The notes under the pieces are model-generated. The model saw only the letters and a program-made list of their open reading frames with translations. It was not told the origin of the DNA and did no database searches. A program made the position numbers and the translations under genes. Below are positions 29,130 to 35,880 of a DNA stretch of 44,446 bases, piece by piece. Position 1 is the stretch's first letter, and each line of letters starts with the position of its first letter. The stretch comes from RFTU01 sp046094505 (GTDB lineage: Bacteria > Pseudomonadota > Gammaproteobacteria > Burkholderiales > Burkholderiaceae_C): contig JBJTHN010000047.1 of assembly GCA_046094505.1 (NCBI GenBank), positions 1-44,446 on the forward strand. Reading direction: 5' to 3'.

Positions 29130-29696
29130 ATGCACGGTACCGGTGAAGCATCTGATTGGGTCCAACGGTTCAGCCACTTGGTGCCGCTTGGCGCTCGGGT
29201 GCTGGACGTGGCCAGCGGTGCGGGCCGGCACAGCCGATGGTTTGCCGCGCGGGGCGCCGCTGTCACCGCCGTGGACCGCGACGCGGCCGCCTTGCAAGGG
29301 CTCGATGCCGTGGCCCGCGTGGTGTGCGCCAACATCGAAAACGGCCCGTGGCCCTTGCCTGGCGAGTCCTTCGATGCCATCGTCATCACAAACTACCTGT
29401 GGCGGCCCCTGTGGCCCGTTTGGCTGTCCAGCCTGAAGCCGCAGGGCGTACTCCTGGTGGAAACCTTCGCCATGGGGCACGGCCGCTTGGGCCGGCCGCG
29501 CAACCCCGACTTCCTGTTGCAGCCGGGTGAACTGCTGCAACTGGCACAGGCCGGTTTGCATGTCCTGGCCTACGAAGACGGCCTGCTGGGGTCGGCAGAG
29601 CCGGCGAACCTTCGCCGGGTGCAGCGCATGGCCGCAATCAGACCCCTGACCACCGATGTCCAGGCCGTCGGGGATTGGCCCCTGAACCCTGGATAA
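29130..29696 (+). CDS. Class I SAM-dependent methyltransferase
   Basis: The 188-residue protein has the AdoMet-binding motif I RVLDVASGAGRHSRWFAARG (about residues 23-42), an acidic residue at the end of strand 2 (VTAVDRD) and a motif IV-like FDAIVITNYLWRP. It resembles the TehB-like group of small methyltransferases. The acceptor is unknown. The ATG at 29130 has AAGGGG about 8 bases upstream. It follows the MFS and 41-residue genes so tightly that the three are probably co-transcribed. Confidence 0.85.
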   Translation: MHGTGEASDWVQRFSHLVPLGARVLDVASGAGRHSRWFAARGAAVTAVDRDAAALQGLDAVARVVCANIENGPWPLPGESFDAIVITNYLWRPLWPVWLSSLKPQGVLLVETFAMGHGRLGRPRNPDFLLQPGELLQLAQAGLHVLAYEDGLLGSAEPANLRRVQRMAAIRPLTTDVQAVGDWPLNPG

Positions 29697-29746
29697 TCGG
29701 CCCTCGGGCATCAAAGCCCAACGTTCACCTAGCCGAGCCCCCCAAC

Positions 29747-30631
29747 ATGAAACCGATCACCGGCAGCATCGTGGCCCTGGTCACCCCCATGCGCGACGAT
29801 GGCGCCGTGGACTTTGACGGCCTGCGCCACCTCATCGACTGGCACATTGCCGAGGGCACCGACTGCATTGGCGTGGTGGGCACCACCGGCGAGTCGCCGA
29901 CGGTGACGGTGGAGGAGCATTGCGAGATCATCCGGGTGGCCGTGCAGCAATGCGCGGGCCGGGTACCCGTGATGGCCGGTGCCGGTGCCAACTCCACCCA
30001 CGAGGCCATCGAGCTCTCCCGCTTCGCCAAGAAGGTGGGCGCCGACTGCACCCTTCAGGTGGTCCCCTACTACAACAAGCCCACGCAGGAAGGCATCTAC
30101 CGCCACTTCAAGGCCATTGCCGAAGCGGTGGACATTCCCATGGTGCTGTACAACGTGCCGGGCCGCACCGTGGCCGACATGGCCGTCGAGACCACGCTGC
30201 GCCTGGCCGAGTTGCCCAGTGTCATTGGTGTGAAGGACGCCACGGGCAACCTGGAGCGTGCCGCATGGCTGATTCGGCATGCACCGCCGCATTTCCGCAT
30301 CTATTCGGGCGATGACCCCACGGCCATTGCCCTGATGCTGCTGGGCGGCCACGGCAACGTGAGCGTGACCGCCAACGTGGCGCCGCGGGCCATGCGCGAG
30401 ATGTGCGCAGCGGCCATCGCGGGCGACGCCATCCGCGCCCGCGAGATCCACCTGCAGTTGCTGCCCTTGCACAAGCACCTGTTCGTGGAAGCCAACCCCA
30501 TACCCGTGAAATGGGCCCTGCACCGCATGGGCCGCTGCGGCGGCGCCATTCGCCTGCCGCTCGTGCCCTTGAGTGAGCCGTCCCAAGCCATTGTCGAGCA
30601 GGCCATGCTTGAATGCGGCCTGCTCCCATGA
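29747..30631 (+). CDS. dapA: 4-Hydroxy-tetrahydrodipicolinate synthase
   Basis: The 294-residue enzyme condenses pyruvate with aspartate semialdehyde in the first dedicated step of lysine and diaminopimelate synthesis. It forms a Schiff base at Lys163 in VIGVKDATG. The other catalytic residues are also in place: GTTGES (Thr46/47), YYNKPTQEG, and Tyr135 with Arg140 in LYNVPGR. The length matches E. coli DapA (292). The ATG at 29747 starts MKPITGSIVALVTPM as in the family. The next gene, bamC, follows as in E. coli, where it is called nlpB or dapX. A GATAAT at 29692-29697 may be a -10 element. Confidence 0.96.
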   Translation: MKPITGSIVALVTPMRDDGAVDFDGLRHLIDWHIAEGTDCIGVVGTTGESPTVTVEEHCEIIRVAVQQCAGRVPVMAGAGANSTHEAIELSRFAKKVGADCTLQVVPYYNKPTQEGIYRHFKAIAEAVDIPMVLYNVPGRTVADMAVETTLRLAELPSVIGVKDATGNLERAAWLIRHAPPHFRIYSGDDPTAIALMLLGGHGNVSVTANVAPRAMREMCAAAIAGDAIRAREIHLQLLPLHKHLFVEANPIPVKWALHRMGRCGGAIRLPLVPLSEPSQAIVEQAMLECGLLP

Positions 30632-30696
30632 AGCCTGCCCATCTGCGCTGCGCTGACCACACCCTTTCCCTCGACCCTGCATTGCCTGCATCACAC

Positions 30697-31920
30697 ATGA
30701 CCTCTAAGCCCAACCCCGTCACCGGCACAACCCCTTCGCCACACGCCTTCCTTGGACGCCCGGTGCAATGCGGCACGGCGCTGGCCGTGGCACTGGCCTT
30801 GGGCGGGTGCTCCACCGTGAGTGGCTGGTTCAGCAGTTCGGGCGAAGCGGCCGGCTCACCGGTGAACTACCGCTCCAAGGCGGTCAAGACCCCTCCTCTG
30901 GAGGTACCACCGGACCTCACACAAATTGCCCGCGAAGGCCGTTTTGCCGTTCAGTCGGGCCAGCCCATCAGCGCCAGCACCTTCGCGCAGGGTGGCCCGT
31001 CCGTAGCCGCGGCCAGCACCGGCCCCGCCGTCGCGCCCACCCAGGTGGGGTCTGTCCGGCTGGAACGCGATGGCGACACGCGGCGCTTGGTCACCACGCT
31101 GGCACCGGAAGTGGTGTACGAGCGCGTGGTGGCTTTCTGGAAGGACAACGGATTCAACCTGGAGGTCGAGCGCCCGGAAGCCGGTGTCGTGGAAACGGGC
31201 TGGGCCGAGAACCGGGCCAAACTGCCCCAAGACCTGGTGCGCAGCGTTCTGGGCCGCTTCGCTGACGGCATCTTCTCCACCGGTGAGCGCGACCGCTACC
31301 GCACCCGCATCGAACGCTTGGCCGGCGGCCGGGGCACCGAGGTAACGGTGGCGCACCGCGGCCTAATGGAAGCCCCGGTGGCCAACAACAAAGACCTGAT
31401 TGCGTGGCAAGCACGCCCCAGCGATCCTGCCTTGGAAGCCGAAATGCTGTACCGGCTGATGGCACGCTTGGGTGCGCCTGAAGCGGCCGTTGCCCAGGCC
31501 CGCGCCGGCGAGCGCAGCGCGCCTGGCTCCGCAGCAACCCGCCCCAACGCGGCCCCGCGAGCCCGGCTCTTGGCCGACGGACGCGTGCAAATCGACGAAG
31601 GCTTTGATCGTGCGTGGCGCACGGTTGGCGCTGGGCTGGACCGCAGCGGTTTCACCGTGGAAGACCGCGACCGCGCCGGTGGCATCTACTTTGTACGCTA
31701 CGTTGACCGCAACGCCAGCGGCAAGGAAGGCTGGATCGCCCGCATGGTCGACGTGTTCCGCAGCGACGACAGCAAGACGCGCCTGGCCCGCTACCGCATC
31801 CTGGTCAAGGGGGAGTCTGACAACCGCTCCAGCTTGACCGTGCTCAATGCCAACGGCCAACCCGAGACATCTGACACGGCCAAAGCCATTCGCGAAGCCC
31901 TGCTCAAGGAACTGCAGTAA
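30697..31920 (+). CDS. bamC: Outer-membrane assembly lipoprotein BamC
   Basis: The 407-residue lipoprotein is a subunit of the BAM complex that inserts beta-barrel proteins into the outer membrane. The lipobox ALGGC (Cys38 from the chosen ATG) follows a hydrophobic stretch, after an unusually long polar N-terminus. The extended segment VKTPPLEVPPDLTQI is the part that winds over BamD in E. coli. Two helix-grip domains follow, around residues 125-260 and 285-405. An upstream ATG at 30628 overlaps the dapA stop (ATGA) and would lengthen the signal region further, so the start is uncertain. The gene directly follows dapA and ends at two strong hairpins. Confidence 0.9.
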   Translation: MTSKPNPVTGTTPSPHAFLGRPVQCGTALAVALALGGCSTVSGWFSSSGEAAGSPVNYRSKAVKTPPLEVPPDLTQIAREGRFAVQSGQPISASTFAQGGPSVAAASTGPAVAPTQVGSVRLERDGDTRRLVTTLAPEVVYERVVAFWKDNGFNLEVERPEAGVVETGWAENRAKLPQDLVRSVLGRFADGIFSTGERDRYRTRIERLAGGRGTEVTVAHRGLMEAPVANNKDLIAWQARPSDPALEAEMLYRLMARLGAPEAAVAQARAGERSAPGSAATRPNAAPRARLLADGRVQIDEGFDRAWRTVGAGLDRSGFTVEDRDRAGGIYFVRYVDRNASGKEGWIARMVDVFRSDDSKTRLARYRILVKGESDNRSSLTVLNANGQPETSDTAKAIREALLKELQ

Positions 31921-31933
31921 CCGGCCCACCGGG

Positions 31934-31960
31934 GCCCTGTGGTGTGCTGCACCACAGGGC
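31934..31960 (+). terminator. Strong hairpin after bamC
   Basis: GCCCTGTGGTG and CACCACAGGGC make a perfect 11-bp stem with loop TGCTG, 13 bases after the bamC stop. It has no T-run but precedes a classical terminator at 31969, so it may protect the 3' end of the mRNA. Confidence 0.55.
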
Positions 31961-31968
31961 GCACATGA

Positions 31969-31994
31969 AAAAAGCCGCCCGAGGGCGGCTTTTT
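31969..31994. terminator. Bidirectional intrinsic terminator
   Basis: GCCGCCC and GGGCGGC pair in the core, flanked by five A's on the left and five T's on the right that extend the stem. It therefore ends transcription both of bamC (plus) and of the small lipoprotein gene (minus), which converge here. Confidence 0.88.
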
Positions 31995-32010
31995 CGTTCC
32001 TGGGAGCAGC

Positions 32011-32211
32011 TTACTTGCTGGCAGGAGCAGAGGCTTGCGCAGCAGCGGCCGGTGCGGAAGCAGCAGATGCTTCAGCAGCGGGAGCAGCGGCCGGCGCCGG
32101 TGCCGGTGCCGGAGCAGCAGCGGGGGCGGGAGCCGGAGCGGCTTCCTTCTTGCCGCAAGCGGCCAAAGCGGAAACGGCGATCAGGGATGCCAGCAGGATG
32201 GAATGCTTCAT
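32011..32211 (-). CDS. Small Ala/Pro-rich lipoprotein
   Basis: The 66-residue protein starts with a short basic segment and a hydrophobic stretch that ends in the lipobox LAAC (Cys19), so it is a membrane-anchored lipoprotein. After CGKKE the rest is almost wholly Ala, Pro, Ser and Glu, for example AAPAPAPAAAPAPAPA, an extended flexible tail with no domain. GAGGA lies 6 bases before the ATG, giving the gene a strong ribosome site. The coding DNA holds repeated GCCGGT-like hexamers, so tail length could vary between strains. I do not know a function; a spacer or adhesive role in the envelope is only a guess. Confidence 0.8.
   Translation of the reverse strand: MKHSILLASLIAVSALAACGKKEAAPAPAPAAAPAPAPAPAAAPAAEASAASAPAAAAQASAPASK
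32090..32113. repeat. Hexamer repeat inside the small lipoprotein gene
   Basis: Consecutive GCCGGT/GCCGGC units code for part of the Ala-Pro tail. The in-frame repeat could expand or contract by slippage without breaking the gene. Confidence 0.55.
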
Positions 32212-32363
32212 GTGTGTCCTCGAAACGATGAAACTGACAGAAATGCAGGGTGTTACAACCCCAAGAGTCACGGTCAGCCCCCAAAAACCTGGACTGGACG
32301 TCCACCGCTCACCTCGGGATGCATCCCAAAAAGGGGCCGTTTGTCGGAAACCGAACCGGGTTC

Positions 32364-32369
32364 AGTATA
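32364..32369 (-). promoter_or_regulatory. Possible -10 element for the small lipoprotein gene
   Basis: TATACT on the minus strand lies about 150 bases before the ATG, just after the roxA stop on the same strand. The -35 region is poor. If used it would give a leader of about 145 bases. Confidence 0.25.
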
Positions 32370-32376
32370 ACCGATA

Positions 32377-33558
32377 TCAGGGTCTACACTGATCCGCGTG
32401 CAACCATCCGGCCGCTAGCCACTCCAAGGCCACCGCCTGGGCTTGTGCGCTCAGGTGCGCCCACGCGCGCGCCTCCAAACGCCGCTGATCAGCCAGGCGG
32501 CGCATGAGTCGGCCATCGGCCCCGGCCACACGAAAAGCCTCACCATTGATGAAGAGCAGCCCCGCATCGTGCGCCATGCGGGTGCGGCGGTCCAACACCA
32601 CCCCCTGCCCGGTTTGCAGCCGCGCAGCCTGCGGTTCAAACCACACCTGGGCCTTGGGCTCGGTCAGCCATCGACCCAAGGCCTGCACCAGGGCCTGTTC
32701 ATCGGCCATGGCACGGCGCAGGGATGCACTGGCAAACGCCCGCAAGGTTGCCGGAACAGCACCCGTTTGCAGTGTGGCCGAAAGCCCTGGGTCGGCATAG
32801 CGGCGGCCCCATGCACCGTGGCGCCCGGCGCTGTCTTCCAGCAGTTCCTCCGCCATGCCCTGCAGCAAGGCCGCACCCAATTCACCCGCGGTGGGTGAGC
32901 GAAAGCCGATCGAGGCGGTCATGCAATCACCGCCCAAGGCCACGCCCTCATGCCCCCAGCCGGGTGGCAGGTACAGCACGTCACCGGGCTCCAGAACCCA
33001 ATCTTGCTGGGCCTGGAAATCTGCCAGGATGCGAAGCGGCAGCCCGGGCACGAAGTGCGCTGGGCCGGGCGGCGCAATGCGCCAGCGGCGGCGCCCCTGC
33101 ACCTGCAGCAGGAACACATCGTAAGAGTCCACATGCGGGCCCACACCGCCGCCATCACTGGCGTAGGACAGCATCAGGTCGTCCAGCCGCGCTTGCGGGA
33201 TGAAATCGAAGGCCCGCAGCATTTCGTGGGCAGCCTCCACGTGCAGGTCCAGCCCTTGCACCAGCAAGGTCCAGCCCGGTCGGCCCAGGGGCGGCAGTTG
33301 ACGCCGTTGGAACGGGCCGTGCCGCAGCCGCCAGACGCCTTCATGCTGCTCAACCAAGCGTGACTCCACATCGTCACCAGCACACAAGCCGAACAGCACC
33401 TGACGCTCGGCTGGCGGCTGCACCTGCGGCCATGCCTGGCGCACCATCAGCGGCTTGCGCTGCCAGTGCCGCCGCATGAACTGCGTGGGGCTCAGGCCAC
33501 CCAACAGAACGCGGGCTTGTCGCAAGGGATCAAGGGAACGCGAGGAAAGACGGGCCAC
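32377..33558 (-). CDS. roxA: Ribosomal protein L16 arginine hydroxylase (JmjC fold)
   Basis: The 393-residue enzyme belongs to the YcfD/RoxA family of 2-oxoglutarate and Fe(II) oxygenases that hydroxylate an arginine of ribosomal protein L16. The iron ligands are visible as GPHVDSYDVFLLQ (His-X-Asp) and the distal His in LPPGWGHEG. A winged-helix-like C-terminal domain follows after about residue 260. The N-terminal LLGGLSPTQFMRRHWQRKPL is the usual entry to the fold. The start is a GTG at 33558, as no in-frame ATG lies upstream; an ATG at residue 28 would cut into conserved sequence. It is divergent from the SlyD-like gene. Confidence 0.88.
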   Translation of the reverse strand: MARLSSRSLDPLRQARVLLGGLSPTQFMRRHWQRKPLMVRQAWPQVQPPAERQVLFGLCAGDDVESRLVEQHEGVWRLRHGPFQRRQLPPLGRPGWTLLVQGLDLHVEAAHEMLRAFDFIPQARLDDLMLSYASDGGGVGPHVDSYDVFLLQVQGRRRWRIAPPGPAHFVPGLPLRILADFQAQQDWVLEPGDVLYLPPGWGHEGVALGGDCMTASIGFRSPTAGELGAALLQGMAEELLEDSAGRHGAWGRRYADPGLSATLQTGAVPATLRAFASASLRRAMADEQALVQALGRWLTEPKAQVWFEPQAARLQTGQGVVLDRRTRMAHDAGLLFINGEAFRVAGADGRLMRRLADQRRLEARAWAHLSAQAQAVALEWLAAGWLHADQCRP

Positions 33559-33607
33559 GGCGCATCAGGTGAAGCCAGGGTCCCTCCACTGTGCCATGAT
33601 TCCGTCC

Positions 33608-34147
33608 ATGGACATTTCGACACCGTGCGTGGTCACCCTCACCTGGACGCTCTCAGACGCACAGGGCAAGACCATCGACGAGCTGGCCGAGCCCCTGGAG
33701 TTCCTGGTGGGCGGCAACGACCTGCTGCCCAAGGTGGAAGAGGCGCTCATCGGCCAAACCATCGGCTTTGAGACCCAGGTGCACCTCGAGCCAGAGCATG
33801 CCTTCGGCGATTACGACTCTGAGCTGGTGTGCTTCGAGGCCCGGTCCCTGTTCCCGCAGGACGTGGGCCCCGGCATGCAGTTTGAGGGTCTGCCCCCAGG
33901 TGCAGCCACGCCCGACATGCCTGCAGAAGCGGTCTACACCGTCACGGAGGTGTACCCACAGCACGTGGTCTTGGACGGCAACCACCCCCTGGCCGGCATG
34001 GCGCTGCGCTTGGCCCTGACGGTGCGCGATGTGCGCCCGGCCACCGAGGAAGAGGTTCAGGCCGGTAGCGTGGGTGGACCGGTCGTCCGGGTGGCGGGCA
34101 GCGGCGACGACCTGACCGAGGATGCGGCCGACCGCACCCTGCACTGA
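33608..34147 (+). CDS. SlyD-like FKBP peptidyl-prolyl isomerase
   Basis: The 179-residue protein has a split FKBP domain with an insert-in-flap chaperone domain, as in SlyD. FLVGGNDLLPKVEEALIG and HAFGDYDSEL are the FKBP and flap-entry parts. VVLDGNHPLAGMALRL closes the fold, and ATEEEVQAG follows as in SlyD. Unlike E. coli SlyD it has no His/Cys-rich nickel-binding tail, so a role in nickel enzyme assembly is unlikely; general folding help is more probable. The start is either the ATG at 33608 or one four codons upstream, and neither has a good ribosome site. It converges on dut. Confidence 0.88.
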   Translation: MDISTPCVVTLTWTLSDAQGKTIDELAEPLEFLVGGNDLLPKVEEALIGQTIGFETQVHLEPEHAFGDYDSELVCFEARSLFPQDVGPGMQFEGLPPGAATPDMPAEAVYTVTEVYPQHVVLDGNHPLAGMALRLALTVRDVRPATEEEVQAGSVGGPVVRVAGSGDDLTEDAADRTLH

Positions 34148-34183
34148 GGCTGGCAGCGCCCGACGGCGCAGGGTGTCCGCGCC

Positions 34184-34657
34184 CTAGGCGTGGCCAGTGG
34201 AGCCGAAGCCGCCCGCGCCTCGGTCGCTGGGTTCGAAGCTGTCCACCACGTCGAATCGCGCTTGCACCACGGGCACGATCACCAGCTGGGCCAGCCGTTC
34301 CAAGGGTTGCAGTGTGTAAGGCTGCGCACCCCGGTTCCAGCAGCTCACCATCAGCGGCCCCTGGTAGTCGCTGTCGATCAGGCCCACCAGATTGCCCAGC
34401 ACGATGCCCTGTTTGTGGCCCAGGCCCGAGCGCGGCAGGATCATGGCCGCCAGGCCGGGGTCTGCAATGTGGATGGCAACGCCGGTGGGAATGAGCTCAC
34501 ACTGCCCGGGCTGCAGCACCAGCGCTTCGGGCACGCAAGCGCGAAGGTCCAAGCCCGCGCTGCCGGGTGTGCCATAGGCCGGCAGCAAGGGTGGCTGGTC
34601 GGGCGTGCCGCGAAGGCGCTCGTCCAGGATCTTCAAGGCAATGGTGGCATGGGTCAT
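34184..34657 (-). CDS. dut: dUTP diphosphatase
   Basis: The 157-residue trimeric enzyme hydrolyses dUTP to dUMP, keeping uracil out of DNA and feeding thymidylate synthesis. The five dUTPase motifs are present: AGLDLRAC, PRSGLGHKQGI, GLIDSDYQGP (with the catalytic Asp), ERLAQLVIVP, and the C-terminal glycine-rich lid RGAGGFGSTG. The ATG at 34657 overlaps the coaBC stop by 4 bases (ATGA), so translation is probably coupled. The coaBC-dut pair is also found in E. coli. Confidence 0.96.
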   Translation of the reverse strand: MTHATIALKILDERLRGTPDQPPLLPAYGTPGSAGLDLRACVPEALVLQPGQCELIPTGVAIHIADPGLAAMILPRSGLGHKQGIVLGNLVGLIDSDYQGPLMVSCWNRGAQPYTLQPLERLAQLVIVPVVQARFDVVDSFEPSDRGAGGFGSTGHA

Positions 34658-35859
34658 GGTTGTGGGGGCAAGCGTTGAGCCAGTTCCAGCACCAAGGCAC
34701 GGGCCAGGCTGAGTTTGCTGGCCGCGGGCAGCTCTCGCGTTCCCTGCGCATCCACCAGCATCAGTTGGTTCTCATCGCGCCCGAAGGTCGAGGGGCCGTG
34801 GTTGGCCACCACCATCTTCAGCCGCTTGCGCTGCAGCTTCTCGCGCGCGTGCCGCTCGATGTCGTGTGTTTCCGCCGCAAAACCCACGCAGAACGGGGGC
34901 GCCGGCAGGGCAGCCACGGTGGCCAGCACGTCCGGGTTCTCGGTGAGTTCGAAGGCTGGCGCACCCGGGTGGGCCCCCTTCTTGATCTTGGCTGGGGCCG
35001 CGCTCAGGGGCCGCCAATCGGCCACTGCGGCGGTCGCGATGAACACCTCGTGCAGTGCGGCCAAGGGCAAGACCGCGTCCAACATCTGGCAGGCGGATTC
35101 CACGTCTACGCGGCGAACACCGGCGGGCGTGGGCAGCTGGACCGGCCCGGCCACCAGCGTCACCTGTGCGCCGGCCTCGGCAGCCGCGCGTGCCAGGGCG
35201 AAGCCCATCTTGCCGCTGGAACGGTTGCTCAGACCCCGCACGGGATCCAGGGCTTCAAAGGTGGGGCCTGCCGTGATCAACACGCGGCGCCCCCGCAGCA
35301 CCTTCGGTTGGAAATGGGCGATCACGGCGTCGCGGAGTTCGTGCGGCTCCAACATACGGCCGTCACCGACCTCGCCGCAAGCCTGCTCACCGGCAGCAGG
35401 GCCCAAGACCACCGCCCCATCGTCCATCACCTGCTGCACATTACGTTGGGTGGCAGCATGGGCCCACATTTCACGGTTCATCGCCGGCGCCAACAGCAAG
35501 CTGCAGCGTTGTGCCGGCCGAGCGATGCACAACAGGGACAGGAGCTCGTCGCACCGGCCCTGCGCCAAACGCGCGATGAAGTCTGCCGTGGCCGGCGCCA
35601 CCACGATGGCGTCGGCCTCACGGCTGAGGTTGATGTGGGCCATCGCATTGGGCTGGCTGCTGTCCCATTGGGTCGTGGCCACCGGCCGTCCCGTCAAGGA
35701 CTGCATCAGCAGCGGCGTGACAAACCGCTGGGCCGAAGCCGTCATCACCGCCTGCACGGTGGCCCCTGCCTTGATGAGCTCGCGTGCCAAGTCGGCCGCC
35801 TTGTAGCAGGCCACGCCGCCGGTCAGCCCCAGAACGATGTGCTTACCGTGCAGGTCCAA
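34654..35859 (-). CDS. coaBC: CoaBC: phosphopantothenoylcysteine synthase/decarboxylase
   Basis: The 401-residue bifunctional enzyme joins cysteine to 4'-phosphopantothenate and decarboxylates the product, two steps of coenzyme A synthesis. The N-terminal flavin-dependent CoaC half (about residues 1-190) has GLTGGVACYKAADLAREL, the PAMNREMW motif and the flap ACGEVGDGRM. The C-terminal CoaB half has GPTFEALDPVRGLSNRSSG, AAVADWRP, and the lysine-rich AKIKKG. The start is a TTG at 35859, supported by AGGAG 7 bases upstream and by the family start HIVLGLTGG. It leads an operon with dut and is 21 bases from the alaS stop, so it may also be read from the alaS promoter. Confidence 0.95.
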   Translation of the reverse strand: MDLHGKHIVLGLTGGVACYKAADLARELIKAGATVQAVMTASAQRFVTPLLMQSLTGRPVATTQWDSSQPNAMAHINLSREADAIVVAPATADFIARLAQGRCDELLSLLCIARPAQRCSLLLAPAMNREMWAHAATQRNVQQVMDDGAVVLGPAAGEQACGEVGDGRMLEPHELRDAVIAHFQPKVLRGRRVLITAGPTFEALDPVRGLSNRSSGKMGFALARAAAEAGAQVTLVAGPVQLPTPAGVRRVDVESACQMLDAVLPLAALHEVFIATAAVADWRPLSAAPAKIKKGAHPGAPAFELTENPDVLATVAALPAPPFCVGFAAETHDIERHAREKLQRKRLKMVVANHGPSTFGRDENQLMLVDAQGTRELPAASKLSLARALVLELAQRLPPQP

Positions 35860-35880
35860 GGAAAGCTCCTACAGCCCGGC

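Noticed and set aside
34148..34183. GCGCC-CGAC-GGCGC hairpin between the SlyD-like gene and dut
   Set aside because: Only 5 bp with no T-run; expected by chance in DNA of this GC content.
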